Part shown: positions 20,353 through 31,500 of the stretch, in pieces
Layout: every line of letters begins with the position of its first letter
Position numbering within the stretch: position 1 is the first letter of the stretch
Source: Leptobrachium leishanense
Taxonomy: Eukaryota; Chordata; Amphibia; Anura; Megophryidae
Length of the DNA stretch: 64,000 bases
Assembly: GCA_009667805.1 (NCBI GenBank)
Contig: CM019070.1
Coordinates: forward strand, 56,796,735-56,860,734
Direction: 5' to 3'
Position numbers and translations under genes: made by a program
Notes under the pieces: generated by a model
Seen by the model: the letters and a program-made list of their open reading frames with translations, nothing else
Told to the model about the DNA's origin: nothing
Database searches by the model: none

Positions 20353-21744
20353 TATTCCAATTGAGCCATTCTCATTAATTCGTGATTCAATTAAGTATAG
20401 CGTCCCCACTCATTAATGATGAGGGCTCCTGTATATAAACATTGTAAAGGAAGTGTTAATGTGCAGACAGGCAGAGAATAGCGAGCGAGTAAAAAGTATA
20501 TTAAAATCAGAGTTGTAAAATCACCAAATATACTAAAGGGAAGAGCACCTTAGGCACACATATATAGCCACACACCATACCATTTAGAAAAGTCACTAGT
20601 GTCACGGTCAGATGTTTCTAAGCTGACTTCACAAACTATCAGGCCATTTATGACCATAAAAGCTATTTCTCTATGAATTTTTTCCCCCAATGTACACTGT
20701 GTATGGTCATATTTGGAAAGGTTAGACTGTGTCCTTTCCAATGACACCTCAATTGACCATATAGGTTGTATGAAACCAGAGATACAGAGATTCATACGTT
20801 CAAAGGTCCCGTGTATCACCTACATTGGGTTTGTAGCTCGGGGGCAGCAAATGCCCCCTGTGCCTCCTCTCTGGAACCGCAAGTGCTACCAGCATGGGCT
20901 AGAGACATATTTGTCTATTCATGGCTCTCTATTACTGGCTCAGCCATAATAGGTCATCACCCTTCTTTTCTTTACCATTACCAATACACGCACATAGAAA
21001 TATCCCTAGTCTAGAGGGACATGGTAAATACCTGTTAGTACTTCCCTCCCTGCCATTTGCTCCCTCTACCTGCTGGCTGATCCTTGCTGGACTTGCAGCT
21101 AGACAGTTAGAGTCCGGTCTATATGGTTGACGAAGCCAGGTTGGAACTCTATGCTCTGCTCTCCCTCAAATCTTGCAGTGAAGGTAAGCAGCTTCCCAGT
21201 GGCGCTTGGAGCTGGCACTCTATGTTTCAAGCAGGAAGTGTGGGATGCTTCCCTTTACACCAGCAGTCAATGACCATTGATATACTGGCAAAGAAGCCTG
21301 ATGTCGGCATGACTACTGTAGAGGAAGGAGGACTTGTACAAGATTGCCTACATTCAGACCCAGAGAGGCAATCGGGTGCACTGGACACATGCCTGGTTGA
21401 CTGCAATTGAAGTGGCCTGGGTCTGAGCCACAAACCCCACCAAAGTTAGCTAAACCCATGTATTTATCAGTCAAACCCTGCCTATGGTGGGCAAATTCCT
21501 ACCTACAACCCACCCCATTCATAAACTATGAATAAAGCCCTTCATTTGGACATTATCCATCCCACCCCATGTTGTGCCCCTTTCAGAGTTTGTTCTCAGG
21601 CCCCCTGGCCATCCTGCTTGGTTAGTGATACTACATCTTTATGGCTTTTACTATATATACAGAACGAGCAACAACGGAAAATGGCTATTTCTTTGTCTTT
21701 TGCAGTTACTATACTTTATATAGCCAGGTTCCACAGCACTGTTC
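20353..21744. other. Intergenic DNA without a recognised gene
   Basis: Short frames up to 95 codons exist, but they lack motifs and overlap each other in different frames. I see no RNA gene or repeat that I can name. Confidence 0.45.
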
Positions 21745-21945
21745 AAGACCAATGGACTAGAGTAGTGGCCCAAACCCTGGTCCTCAGGGCCCACTAACCG
21801 GCCCGGCCAGGTATCTGAAGCACAGCACAGGTGATATGATTTGCTGCTCAGTGATTGCAGGATGCATTTCCCCAAGGTATTAATTAAAATCTGGCCTGTT
21901 ATTAGACCCTAAGGACCAGGTTTGAGGACCACTGGACAAGATGAT
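21745..21945. mobile_element. hAT-like MITE of the GGTCCTCAGG family
   Basis: The copy begins around AGTGGCCCAAACCCTGGTCCTCAGG and ends CAGGTTTGAGGACCACTGG, with the family's internal ATCTGAAGCACAGCACAGG and CAGTGATTGCAGGATGCA blocks. Other copies are at 29485-29945, 35322-35505, 50008-50212 and 54248-54440. Non-coding. Confidence 0.7.
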
Positions 21946-23942
21946 TTAAAATTAAACATTACAAACAATGCACTCATTTATTGGAGATGTATTTGGTTTA
22001 AAGATTTTGGTATGATGACAGCTTGAGTCTTTGGCATTAATGTGATTAACCTTTAAATTGCCTGGTTTGAATTAAGTCAGGGTTGTGCCCAACGATTTGT
22101 TATTTGTAAAGTTGTGTCACGCACCTGTGTGTTTTCTGACAGCTTCAGACGTCTGTCAAATACAAGCTCCATATGTGCAGAAGGCCTCCCAAAAGAATGC
22201 TTGGTGGAGCCAACAGCAGCGCTGAGCCAAACATGCATTAGAAACCACTAAATCTATACCAAACATTTAAAATACATGTGGTTTGAAATAAAAAAGAGGA
22301 AAATGATTTTACTAACTACTTAAATATGCACTATTGTATATTAATAGTTCCATTAGCCCTTCTCCAATTTAGCACATCAAAGCGAAACCTTCATCTCCTG
22401 CGTGTGGATTATATGAACATGAGTGACATCTGTAATCTTATAGGTTTGCAAAGGAAGAGGGGGGAAAAAAGCTTTTAAATGTTACCATTAACTGAGTAGC
22501 AGTTACTTAAAGCCAGGGATACGGTATAATGGTTCATTTAAAGCTTTATCTGAACTTCAACCCTTACAACTCTAAATACTTTTAAAGATACTTACTAATT
22601 GTTAGCAGTCATACTTAGAATCCTGCGGCCATATGGATATCGCCGATAGGATTACAGATTAAGATTAATACACGTTTAGAGCTCGGTTTCCGTGGAGATC
22701 ATGTATGTGAAACTGAAATACTCATAAAAAGTGAACAAAAACAAGTTAAATCTTGAGAAAGCTAATAAGAAGAGTTTTATTAAAGAGCAGATGCATTTAG
22801 TTACGTCCCAGTTCCGAATTAACCTTCTTGCTGTAATAGAGAATTGGTTTGTTGCTTACACATTTGTAAGTGAAGGCAATAAAAGCAAAGGGCCAAAGTA
22901 AATTATCCACATGACAACTTTTAATGTTTATTTTTAAATCCATCCACTACTGCTGAGTGCAGAAGAATTCAGCGCCTATTGTACTGCAAATTCAATGCCG
23001 TTATTTCTGTGTCTGGCAGAGGGTCTAAAATGCTTCATTTCCCTTTGATCACGTGGCCATAGTAATAACTCCAGTCAGGAGCTTAGACAGGCAAGGTGGA
23101 CATAGTAAGAGGGTCAATGAAGATGGGAAACCTTACACTCTCTGTTTCCTAAAATAATTCAGCCTTCAGTCCTCATCGTCCCCTGTTGTTTTCGTGCTGA
23201 GGAATAAATCCACATTTCGTATTGAAGAGTGCTGGAATTATTATTTTTTCTGAATTTACCTATTGGATTTGTACGTACGTACCACCTTCTGACGTTGGCC
23301 GTCACTTCCCCGAGATAGTATGGGAAGAGAAGGGCCCTTCTCTCAAGTGGTGTCTCCGCCCCGTTCCGCCCCGTTGTTGGAGGGCTCCTGGAGGGGTGTG
23401 AGTTTAGAAGTAGGTCTACGTGCGTACGCATCCGCTATGTCGTGCGAACGCATCTGCTATGTCAAGCGCACACGAAGGCTTAGAACGTTCCCTCAAAGTA
23501 ATTGGTCGTGCGTGCAAGGCAGCAGCGTGTGCGCACAAAGTGAAAAGAATTTGGCGTGGCACCGCCAGGGCTCCGTAATGTGAGTGGATCCATGCCAGCC
23601 AGAGTGGTGAGCTGTCATCATAACCATTGTTTGTACCATGCCACCTGATTCTTGCTAATATCAAAGATTATGTAGAAATTGAATTAGTATAAGGTTAAAT
23701 TTGATATTGACTTGATGGTCCTCTCTCAATTCCTGGATAGAAATCTATCTATTAAATTCATTGCCATTGATCATAGATTGCCATTCAATCTAGTGAATAA
23801 TATGACACATTTATAGCTGATGTTTGTTGAACATTAGATGCTATGTATTTTGGTTTGTTGGTTTTTAAAGGTTAATTTTTAACTAATTGTATCCATATTT
23901 ACTAAGTCCTCAGTGGGGGGACTTGGATTTATTTCATCCTTT
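21946..23942. other. Intergenic DNA; GC-richer block near 23280-23580
   Basis: Mostly AT-rich, apparently single-copy sequence. The block 23280-23580 has several CGTACG/TGCGAACG-like words and could be a decayed Harbinger-like MITE, but I could not find its ends. No gene is seen. Confidence 0.45.
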
Positions 23943-24375
23943 GAGTCTGTTCAAGCTTTGCATAGAGGTGTGCATTTTTTTCGCTTAGCCTACTTTAAAT
24001 TCTAGCCAACTCTGTGTACACTTCCAAATTCTAGATAAGGGGATAGACAATTTAACTCTCTCAGGCTCTTTTGCTGTCACTCAGCTTCAGTGGAAGGAAA
24101 CTGGGGAATTATTTGTTCTCAGTGTCCCTCTACAAGTGTTGAGAGGAGGCACCATGGGACCAGTGTTGAAAATGGAATTCTTTATGGCAATGGTTACCAG
24201 ACCTCATCTTCAGGTACCCCTAACAGACCAGATTTTAAGGATTACCATGAGGAAATGCAGACTGAATCCTGCAATCGCTGAGCAGCAAATCATATCACCT
24301 GTGCTGTGCGTCAGATATCTGGCAAACCTGACCTGTTAGGGGTATTTGAGGAACACAGTTGGGAAACACTGCTTT
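23943..24375. mobile_element. Second copy of the hAT-like composite MITE
   Basis: It matches the three pieces of the copy at 17616-19275 in the same order without their insertions: GTCTGTTCAAGCTTTGCAT, GCTGTCACTCAGCTTCAGTG, GGCAATGGTTACCAGACC and the right end CACAGTTGGGAAACACTGC. The uninterrupted copy defines where the insertions in the other copy lie. The left terminus is not clear. Confidence 0.72.
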
Positions 24376-24660
24376 AAGGTATCTATTTCTGTTCCTTAAG
24401 TGTCTTTTCTGAAGCAAAATTACTTAAATTACCATCTGAAAGAAACAGGCTCTGTCTTCATAACAAGAAATTTTGGAATAGCACGATAGTCTCTGGCTGA
24501 CCCACACAATAATGTGTCTAATACTTTGTGTAGGAAGCGCTAAAGTACAGCGATCTGCCATAATAACTCCGTGTTAACTGCTTTGCTGGATTAGGTTGGG
24601 AGATTTTTGCTCAAGGAATCTTTTAATTTAAGGGTTATTCCCAGCCTAGATGGTGACATG

Positions 24661-25407
24661 GAATGCAAAAATATATAACCTGAATTGGCGCAAATAATGC
24701 TTTCTGGGGTCCTGGATTTTCTCGTATATGTATGGAAGAAATAACAAACAATAATAGTGCAATACAGTAGATCTTTTTGTAGACTGTTGAAAATAATACT
24801 GAGATTATCCCACTCACAAGTGTGGAGCCTAGTCACTGGCTCTGAGTGGGTCCAGGCCTGCGGGTATATTGCCTTCAAATGCTTCTCAGGTGACCCCCAC
24901 CTTATTTGGAATGTGTTATCCGGGATCATGCAGTAAAGAGAAGAAAGAAAGGAACTCTCCTTGTGCAAATCTGCAATAAATTCTCAATATAGTATTGCAG
25001 AGATTTTATACTCACATTTAAGTTTAAGGGTAGACGCTCATGGGTTTATTCTGGTAAAGGAAAACCCAAAGGAAAACCATCCTAAATCCAGGAAATGAAC
25101 GCAGCAGCAACAGGATCAGGGATAATAAAATAAAATTTATTTAAAATATAAAAACATGCTCCAGAACGCATTTCGCCGCATGGAATAGCGGCTTCATCAG
25201 CTGGTAGCAGATATACTGGACCTCAGAGCCAGTGACTAGGCTCCACACTTGTGAGTGGGATAATCTCAGTATTATTTTCAACTGTCTACAAAAAGATCTA
25301 CTGTATTGCACTATTATTGTTTGTTATTTCTTCCATACATATACGAGAAAATCCAGGACCCCAGAAAGCATTATTTGTGCCAATTCAGGTTATATATTTT
25401 TGCATTC
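24661..25407. mobile_element. Inverted-repeat element with hammerhead ribozyme (Penelope-type candidate)
   Basis: Arms of about 186 bp (24661-24846 and 25222-25407) are inverse complements with very few differences, for example GGCTCTGAG/CTCAGAGCC at the inner ends. The 375-bp interior holds a hammerhead motif on the minus strand at 25157-25209. Open frames of 125 and 72 codons run through the arms in both directions and encode the same peptide; no domain is recognised. The arrangement resembles the inverted partial copies and hammerhead motifs known from Penelope-like elements. Confidence 0.7.
25157..25209 (-). ncRNA. Hammerhead ribozyme, complete on paper
   Basis: Reading the minus strand 5' to 3': stem I strand TGCTACCAG (25209-25201), core CTGATGA (25200-25194), one extra A, stem II GCCGC/GCGGC with an 8-base loop, GAAA (25074+97 to 25171, i.e. 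25174-25171), a minimal stem III TGCG, U-U at the cleavage position, then CTGGAGCA (25164-25157). CCAG pairs with CUGG and UGCU with AGCA, separated by one bulged A, so stem I has eight pairs. Cleavage is expected between 25165 and 25164. Hammerheads with very short stem III are known in Penelope-like elements; activity is inferred from the fold only. Confidence 0.8.
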
Positions 25408-26469
25408 TATGTACATTGGTATAGGTATAGGGGAAACCACTATATCCTGAATTTTGGCCATCTGGGGTGCCGTGGTGGTGGACACATGTTGTGTGGCGCT
25501 GCACCATCTTGTGTATAATAGATGGTGACATGGTTGAGGATTGCAATGGAACTGCAAACTTTAGAAGACTTTCCAAAGTAGAAAAAGTTTCTAATTCACC
25601 TAACTCTTGTTATATCCCACAGCCAGTAGATACACCAGAAGAAAGTAAATGTGATGTTTATATAGAGCAAGAGATTGACAGGTGTTATATCTGTATCTAA
25701 TTAAACCTATGTAAAAAAAATGTGTGAAGCAGCTGCAGAGTGGAAAGGCGAGATAGATGAAAAAGAATTGTAGTAGCACATGTTATGTACCTCCAAAAGT
25801 CCTTTAATGTTCAGGCATCTTTTGTTGCTACTTTGTTGATTCATTAATGAGAGTACTGCCATGGCAAGAGCAACAATGTTCCATGGAGGCCATCCAAAGG
25901 TGATACAGTGTTGCAGATATACATTGCCATGACTACTTGCCAAAGTATGGAATCATACATCAACGTTTACCATTATCATTTTAAAGGTGAATGGAAAGCT
26001 CGAAGAAATTCATAAGGTTATTCACTAAAGACAAGAATTGAGAAGAATTGAAAAAGAAATTGGAAATTGTTGGACAAAAGGACACTACATTTTGGCCATC
26101 TCTTATCTTTTTACTTGTAATGAATAGCCTCATACATTTTACATAACTTCTTACACAAGCATAACAAATTAGAAAATCACCAACTATAGGAACTGCTATA
26201 ACTTGACTAGTTTAATGTAGTTATTTGTCAACTCCGTAAAATTTTCAGTTTCCAACATTTTAGGCAGAATTTTCCAAACACAGTGCAGTCTAGGCAAAAA
26301 TATATTTGTGTTCTTTTCCAAGCCAATTTCAGTACAACATTATTGAAAAAAAATGTCCTGCTTAAATGGACACTCACTTGGCCATTTTGGTTTTGTTTTT
26401 TAGTCATTTTCTCTCTTTACGTTCTCTTTCGACTTTTTTAGAGGGTCATTCCCCATATTTGGTGACAGA
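25408..26469. other. Intergenic DNA, no recognised gene
   Basis: The first ~300 bp may be further sequence of the inverted-repeat element, with a 77-codon frame (25467-25700) that has no recognised domain. The rest is AT-rich with nothing I can name. Confidence 0.45.
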
Positions 26470-27392
26470 TTGTGCAATCTCACTATACTATCCTTGGGTA
26501 TAAAGGGTAGATACTAACAGGTCTATTCACTTTATATCACTTTCCAAATTGGCTATTTGGTCTAGATTGTTCGATTCTCCTGCCAATTCTCCTGAGTGTC
26601 ACCTTTTAGTGAATAGACCTGTTATGCAATCTCACTATACTATCCTTGGGTATAGAAGGTAGATACTAACAGGTCTATTCGCTAAAAGGTGAAACTCAGG
26701 AGAATTGGCAGAAGAGAACAATCTAGACCAGAGTTTCACCTTTTAGGCTGGGGTCAGACGAACGCAGTGCGAACGTGCGTTTAGCCGCACTTTATTACGG
26801 CCGTAGTAGCAGCAAATGACGTCCAATGACGGCCAATATACAAAGTACGGCCGCACGAAAGTTCGACCGCGCAACGCAAGCAGCAAACGAACGCATTTTT
26901 TCGAGAACGGAGAACCGCTAGTACTGACACACAGAGTGCGCTGCGTCAGCATAGCGGCGTGTGTGCGTTATTAGGAGACGTCATACGCTGCACATATCCG
27001 GCCAACATCACGTCCATTTGTTTTTAAAAGCTCCGTCAAAAATCACGCACGAAAATGCGCATTGTATGACCGCTTTTGTGTCTTCCGTAAAAAATACGTC
27101 AATGCGTTCGGACGATGCGAAAATGCGTTAGTTTGACCCTAGCCTTAGTGAATAGACCTGTTAGTATCTACCTTCTATACCCAAGGATAGTATAGTGGGA
27201 TTGCACAAACAGGTCTATTCACTAAAAGGTGAAACTCAGGAGAATTGGCAGGAGAAAAGAACAATCTAGACCAAATAGCCGATTTGGAAAGTGAGATAAG
27301 TGGGAGAATTTTTCTGGTTTGGCTATTTTTTCCTGGCTTTTTCACTTCTCCAGCAGTTCTCCAGAGTTTCACCTTTTAGTGAATAGACCTGT
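26470..27392. mobile_element. Cluster of palindromic MITEs (ACAGGTCTATTCACTAAAAGG family)
   Basis: Several inverse-oriented copies carry the end ACAGGTCTATTCACTAAAAG and internal CTCAGGAGAATTGGCAG, AACAATCTAGACCAAATAGCC and GGGAGAATTTTTCTGG. A flanking block, GCAATCTCACTATACTATCC, occurs near 26475 and 26630 and in inverse form near 27180-27205. One copy is split by a Harbinger-like MITE (26746-27144). Non-coding. Confidence 0.8.
26746..27144. mobile_element. Harbinger-like MITE, TTA duplication, inside another MITE
   Basis: The 399-bp element starts GGCTGGGGTCAGACGAACGC and ends GTTTGACCCTAGCC, flanked by TTA on both sides (26743-26745, 27145-27147). The host MITE reads CCTTTTAGTGAATAG without it. 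A 3-bp TTA/TAA duplication fits PIF/Harbinger. The interior is GC-rich with CGTACGG/CGAACGC words and no transposase. Confidence 0.78.
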
Positions 27393-28477
27393 ATGTCTGA
27401 GCAGGGTTTAGCGATATTTGGGGTTAAGAATGGGAAGTAGTCTAAACTTGTCAGGGATGATTAGAGGAGTTGGATGTGCATAGCAACACCCCCTGCAGAG
27501 AGATTAAAATACAGTCCTGGAGGCCAAGCAATGATCTGTCAAAAGCAGAACCTCACGACATTTGGAAAAGTTCTTACCCATTCTTCTGACTTTGAAGACG
27601 AGAATCAATTTCTCCATGTGGTTCCAATTGCCATTCTTATCTCTCTAAACTCTCAATTAATCTTTCTTCAGACTTACTTATCTCTCTGCCATGTCACTCA
27701 TGGCTTGCTGTAGGGGAAGAGGAAAGTTCACCATTGCGATCATTTCCCAGAAAATTAATTTTGTGATGTCGGTATAGGGCAGAGGATAATTAGTTTTTAT
27801 TATTAGTAAATAAAGCAGTGATCACGAAAACACTGACCTATTTATCATAATAGATATCCTTTAACATAAGTGGCAGTGACTGCAAGGATACAATTACATA
27901 TGCCAGTGTCGCTAAGGTAGCTATTTAATTAACAACTTCCAATAAGAGAATAATTTCCCTCTAAATTAAATAATTAAGCTGTGAGGCAGCACGGATGAAA
28001 AATGAGTACATAGAATTTGATATTCACTTATTGCTGTTCAGTTATGTAATGAAAGGTAGCGGAAATTAATGTTCAGCCGGTTTTAGAATTAAAGGAATAC
28101 ATCTGCTTGTCGTTATAGTTGTATCCAAAGCAAATCATAGCAGGTTCTCACATATTTCTTTGTATCAGGAGAAACCAAACTGGGGTTTTTGAAGCAGTTT
28201 AAGGTCAACAATCCCCATTGTACGTTTTACCATTGCTGTTTGAAACACATGACTCCACCGGAGTAGAAGAATGTATTATGCTGCCTCCTGGGTAATTTGG
28301 ACATGCTTGTTCACAGTATTCGCCCCCATCCACACATTTTGGACGTTCCTTATCTGGTTCATGATAAAAGCAAAAGCATGAAAATTGACTATTGCTATTT
28401 ACTTTCAAATTAACAAATGTTTCAGGCGTGCGTAAGCTGTGAACATCTACGCGGATATCCTTAGACTTGCAAAAGAG
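27393..28477. other. Intergenic DNA with a short dispersed repeat
   Basis: A segment near 28336-28375 (TTTTGGACGTTCCTTATCTGG...TTCATGATAAA) recurs at 47128-47165. The Cys-containing frame through it is therefore probably not a gene. Otherwise AT-rich, nothing recognised. Confidence 0.5.
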
Positions 28478-29278
28478 GTGTAGACTGGTAGGTCTATTCA
28501 ATAAAATGTGAAACTCAGGAGAACTGGCAGGCGAAGGGAACGATCTAGACCAAAAGGCCGATTTGGAAAGTGAGATAAATGGGAGAATTTTTCTAGTTTG
28601 ACTATTTTGACCTAGAATTTTCACTTCTCCTGAGTTTCACCTTTTAGTGAATAGACCTGTAAAGGTGAAACTCATAAGAATTGGCAGGTCTATTCACTAA
28701 AAGGTGAAACTCAGAAGGAGTGAAAATTCTAGGTCAAATAGCCAAACCAAAAATTCTCCCATTAAGGCTAGGGTCAGACGAACGCATTTTTATGTTGTCT
28801 GTGAAAAAGTGCGTTCGAACGAATGGACGCATTTTTTCACAGAATACGTGATAGTGGTCATACTATGCGCATTTTCGTCCGTGATTTTGTACGGATCATC
28901 AATAAAACACTTCTTGCATCTGGACGTTATGTTGGCCGACATTAGCAGCGTCTGATGTCTCCAATTCACGCACACACGCCGCTAGCGTACGCAGCGCACT
29001 CTGTACGTCAGTACCTGCGGTTTCACGTTCTCGAAAAAATGCGTTCATTTTCCACTTGCGTTGCGCAGCCGGACTTTTGTGCGACCGTACTTCGTATATT
29101 GGCCGGCATTGCCCGGCATCTGCTGCTAGTGCGGCCGTGATTAAGTGCGCCAGAACGCGCGTTCGCACTGCCTCAGTCTGACCCCAGCCTTATTTCACTT
29201 TCCAAATCGGCTATTTGGTCTAGATTGTTCTCTTCTCCTGCAAATTCTCCTGCGTTTCACCTTTAATGAATAGACCTG
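28478..29278. mobile_element. Two more copies of the ACAGGTCTATTC MITE, one split
   Basis: One copy spans about 28478-28661 with both inverse ends. A second begins near 28685 and ends at 29278 (ATGAATAGACCTGTA), split by a Harbinger-like MITE. Non-coding. Confidence 0.8.
28765..29189. mobile_element. Second Harbinger-like MITE inside the same host MITE family
   Basis: AGGCTAGGGTCAGACGAACGC at the left and CAGTCTGACCCCAGCC at the right are inverse ends; TTA flanks both sides (28762-28764 and 29190-29192). The interior resembles the element at 26746-27144. Confidence 0.78.
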
Positions 29279-29484
29279 TATGTAGAGTCAGCTGAGAGAA
29301 TATTTTAAAAAGTAAACAGCACGTTAATGGTGGGTTTTGAGTACTTGTATCTTCAATTTCCCCAAATTTCTCATGGATACTTAGAACTAACCTCCAGCAT
29401 TATTCTCCAAACACCGTATAGCATTTTTAAAACAATACCTGTCCAGTGGACATTAAAAGTAGAGTAATATCCTACTGCTGTCGT

Positions 29485-29945
29485 ACCCAACCCTTGACAT
29501 CAAGTACCTCTAACAGGCCAGGTTTTAACCCTTTACTGCTGGGTGGGTTGTGCCTGACCCGAGGGCTTTAATGCTGGTGGGCCGTACTAGTATGCCCCGC
29601 TAGCTGATTGCTGCGGCGACCCCTCCTCTGGCCCACCTCCACAGCTAACCCGTAGCGAACGTCATTGGCTGCAGGGAGACAGCCTGAGCTCAGGCCATCC
29701 CGCCAACTGATGAGTGAGGCTGTCACAGGCCATAGACGCCAGTGGGTAATGCGAAGGGTGCTAAGGCCCAAATGCTGCAGGGAAGGCATAGTATGCCCTG
29801 CGGCGGGAAAGTGTTAAAGATCATCTCGGGGAAATTCAGACTGAATCTTGCAATCCCTGCGCAGTAAATTATATCACCTGTGCTGTGCTTCACATATCTG
29901 GAAAACCTGGCCTGTTTGGTTCCCAGCCCTGGTACTCAAGTAACC
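29485..29945. mobile_element. hAT-like MITE split by a piggyBac-like MITE
   Basis: The family blocks CTCTAACAGGCCAGGTTTTAA, GGGGAAATTCAGACTGAATC and ATATCACCTGTGCTGTGC are present in order, but about 285 bp of unrelated sequence separates the first two. Confidence 0.72.
29529..29813. mobile_element. piggyBac-like MITE with TTAA duplication
   Basis: The 285-bp insert begins CCCTTTACTGCTG and ends CGGCGGGAAAGTG, imperfect inverse complements, with TTAA on both sides (29525-29528, 29814-29817). Without it the host MITE sequence GGTTTTAAAGATC-type block is continuous. GC-rich interior, no frame of interest. Confidence 0.72.
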
Positions 29946-30073
29946 CAATGTCCTACTGTATAATAAATATAGGACAGGCAAGGTTATCTTCTCAAATTAA
30001 CTAAATACCAGCATTGACAGACATTCATATTCCTCAGAAAAAGAACAGGGGGTAACCCTAATTTTGGTTTGTT

Positions 30074-31149
30074 TAAATAGGTGAGGACAGCGATTAAAAC
30101 GTAGCATTTGTTGTATACTTAAAAAATCAAAGTAACAAAGACAAACTTACATAAACAACTGTGTCCCACACAAGCCATGTAGAAAAGAAAAAATCAATGC
30201 CACATCGGGTGTAGATTCTTTGTATGGATGGGTGAGACACTGGAAAAATGACAGACTGGGCTTTTTTTCTTAGGACCCTGTTCAATGTATTAAATCCACA
30301 TCGCTTACCATATGAATAGGTCATAGCATATTACCAAACAACAACAAAACATAGGGTCAACCAAAAAAGGAGGTTAGTCTCAAAATACACTTATTGTTTA
30401 AAGAGCGGCCCAATGCGGCCAGAATAGAGATCCTTAGAATGGTCTCATAGAACAGTGAAAGAAAGAGACTGACTATAAAGTAAACATTGCTGTCATTGAT
30501 CCAAAAAGATAAACTGTACAAAAAACAATTTATCCCATATCAGGTGCTCGACATTTTTCGCCGCTAGGGTGTCCTCAGGAGCAAAATTTCTGGTACTGGT
30601 TGGGAGTACCAATAACATACTCCCAACCAGTACCAGAAATTTTGCTCCTGAGGACGCAGCGGCGAAAAATGTCGAGCACCTGATATGGGATAAATAGTTT
30701 TTTGTACAGTTTATCTTTTTGGATCAATGACAGCAATGTTTACTTTATAGTCAGTCTCTTTCTTTCACTGTTCTATGAGACCATTCTAAGGATCTCTATT
30801 CTGGCCGCATTGGGCCGCTCTTTAAACAATAAGTGTATTTTGAGACTAACCTCCTTTTTTGGTTCACCCTATGTTTTGTTGTTGTTTGGTAATATGCTAT
30901 GACCTATTCATATGGTAAGCGATGTGGATTTAATACATTGAACAGGGTCCTAAGAAAAAAAGCCTAGTCTGTCATTTTTCCAGTGTCTCACCCATCCATA
31001 CAAAGAATCTACACCCGATGTGGCATTGATTTTTTCTTTTCTACATGGCTTGTGTGGGACACAGTTGTTTATGTATGTTTGTCTTTGTTACTTTGATTTT
31101 TTAAGTATACAATAAATGCTACATTTTAATCGCTGTCCTCACCTATTTA
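30074..31149. mobile_element. ~1.08-kb near-perfect palindrome, two head-to-head element copies
   Basis: Arms 30074-30608 and 30618-31149 are inverse complements over about 530 bp with few differences, separated by nine bases. Outer ends read TAAATAGGTGAGGACAGCG and CGCTGTCCTCACCTATTTA; inner ends GGTTGGGAGTA and TACTCCCAACC. Each arm carries a hammerhead-like motif near the centre. Arms contain short frames of no recognised family. It may derive from Penelope-like terminal repeats in inverted orientation. Confidence 0.85.
30643..30678 (+). ncRNA. Hammerhead-like motif in right arm of the palindrome (mirror at ~30544-30582 minus)
   Basis: TGCTC (stem I), CTGAGGA (a CUGANGA core), a short CGCAGCGGC segment that allows only two stem II pairs, GAAA at 30664-30667, then AATGTC and GAGCA. 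The GUC triplet at 30671-30673 is the classical hammerhead cleavage triplet, and GAGCA pairs fully with UGCUC. The left-arm copy on the minus strand has a longer, mispaired stem II. Stem II is the weak part. Confidence 0.55.
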
Positions 31150-31154
31150 GATCA

Positions 31155-31500
31155 GGTTATCTACTCACAAGCTGCTCCCTTTCTATGAAACTCCCTCCCC
31201 TGCAACATCAGACTCTCCCCATCTCTCCAGTCCTTCAAGAAGTCTCTGAAAATGCATTACTTTAGAGAAGCCGGATTCCCCACCGTACATTCTTGGGCTA
31301 TCTTCCCACATGCGCCCTGCTACTTCAAGTTCTCTATTACCCTAACTTATGTGTCAACCCTCTACTCCTAGATTGTAAGCTCTCAAACAGGGTCCTCTCT
31401 CCTACGATTCTGTGCGTTTAACTTGTATGTATATTTGTTATTGTCTCACCCATTGTACAGCGCTACAGAACTTGTTACCGCTTTATAAATACTTGTAACT
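31155..31500 (+). mobile_element. L2-like LINE 3' end
   Basis: Out-of-frame pieces encode LWNSLP-like and SFKKSLKMHYFREAGFP segments, typical of the L2 ORF2 C-terminus. The L2-type 3' UTR follows (CTAGATTGTAAGCTCTC, GTACAGCGCTACAGAA..., CGCTTTATAAATAC). Similar tails lie at 57700-57830 (plus) and 33440-33500 (minus). Confidence 0.75.

Noticed and set aside
28205..28624. 139-codon minus frame with a Cys-rich end
   Set aside because: The part with the motif-like YHEPD segment is a dispersed repeat also present at 47128-47165, and the front part runs through a MITE.
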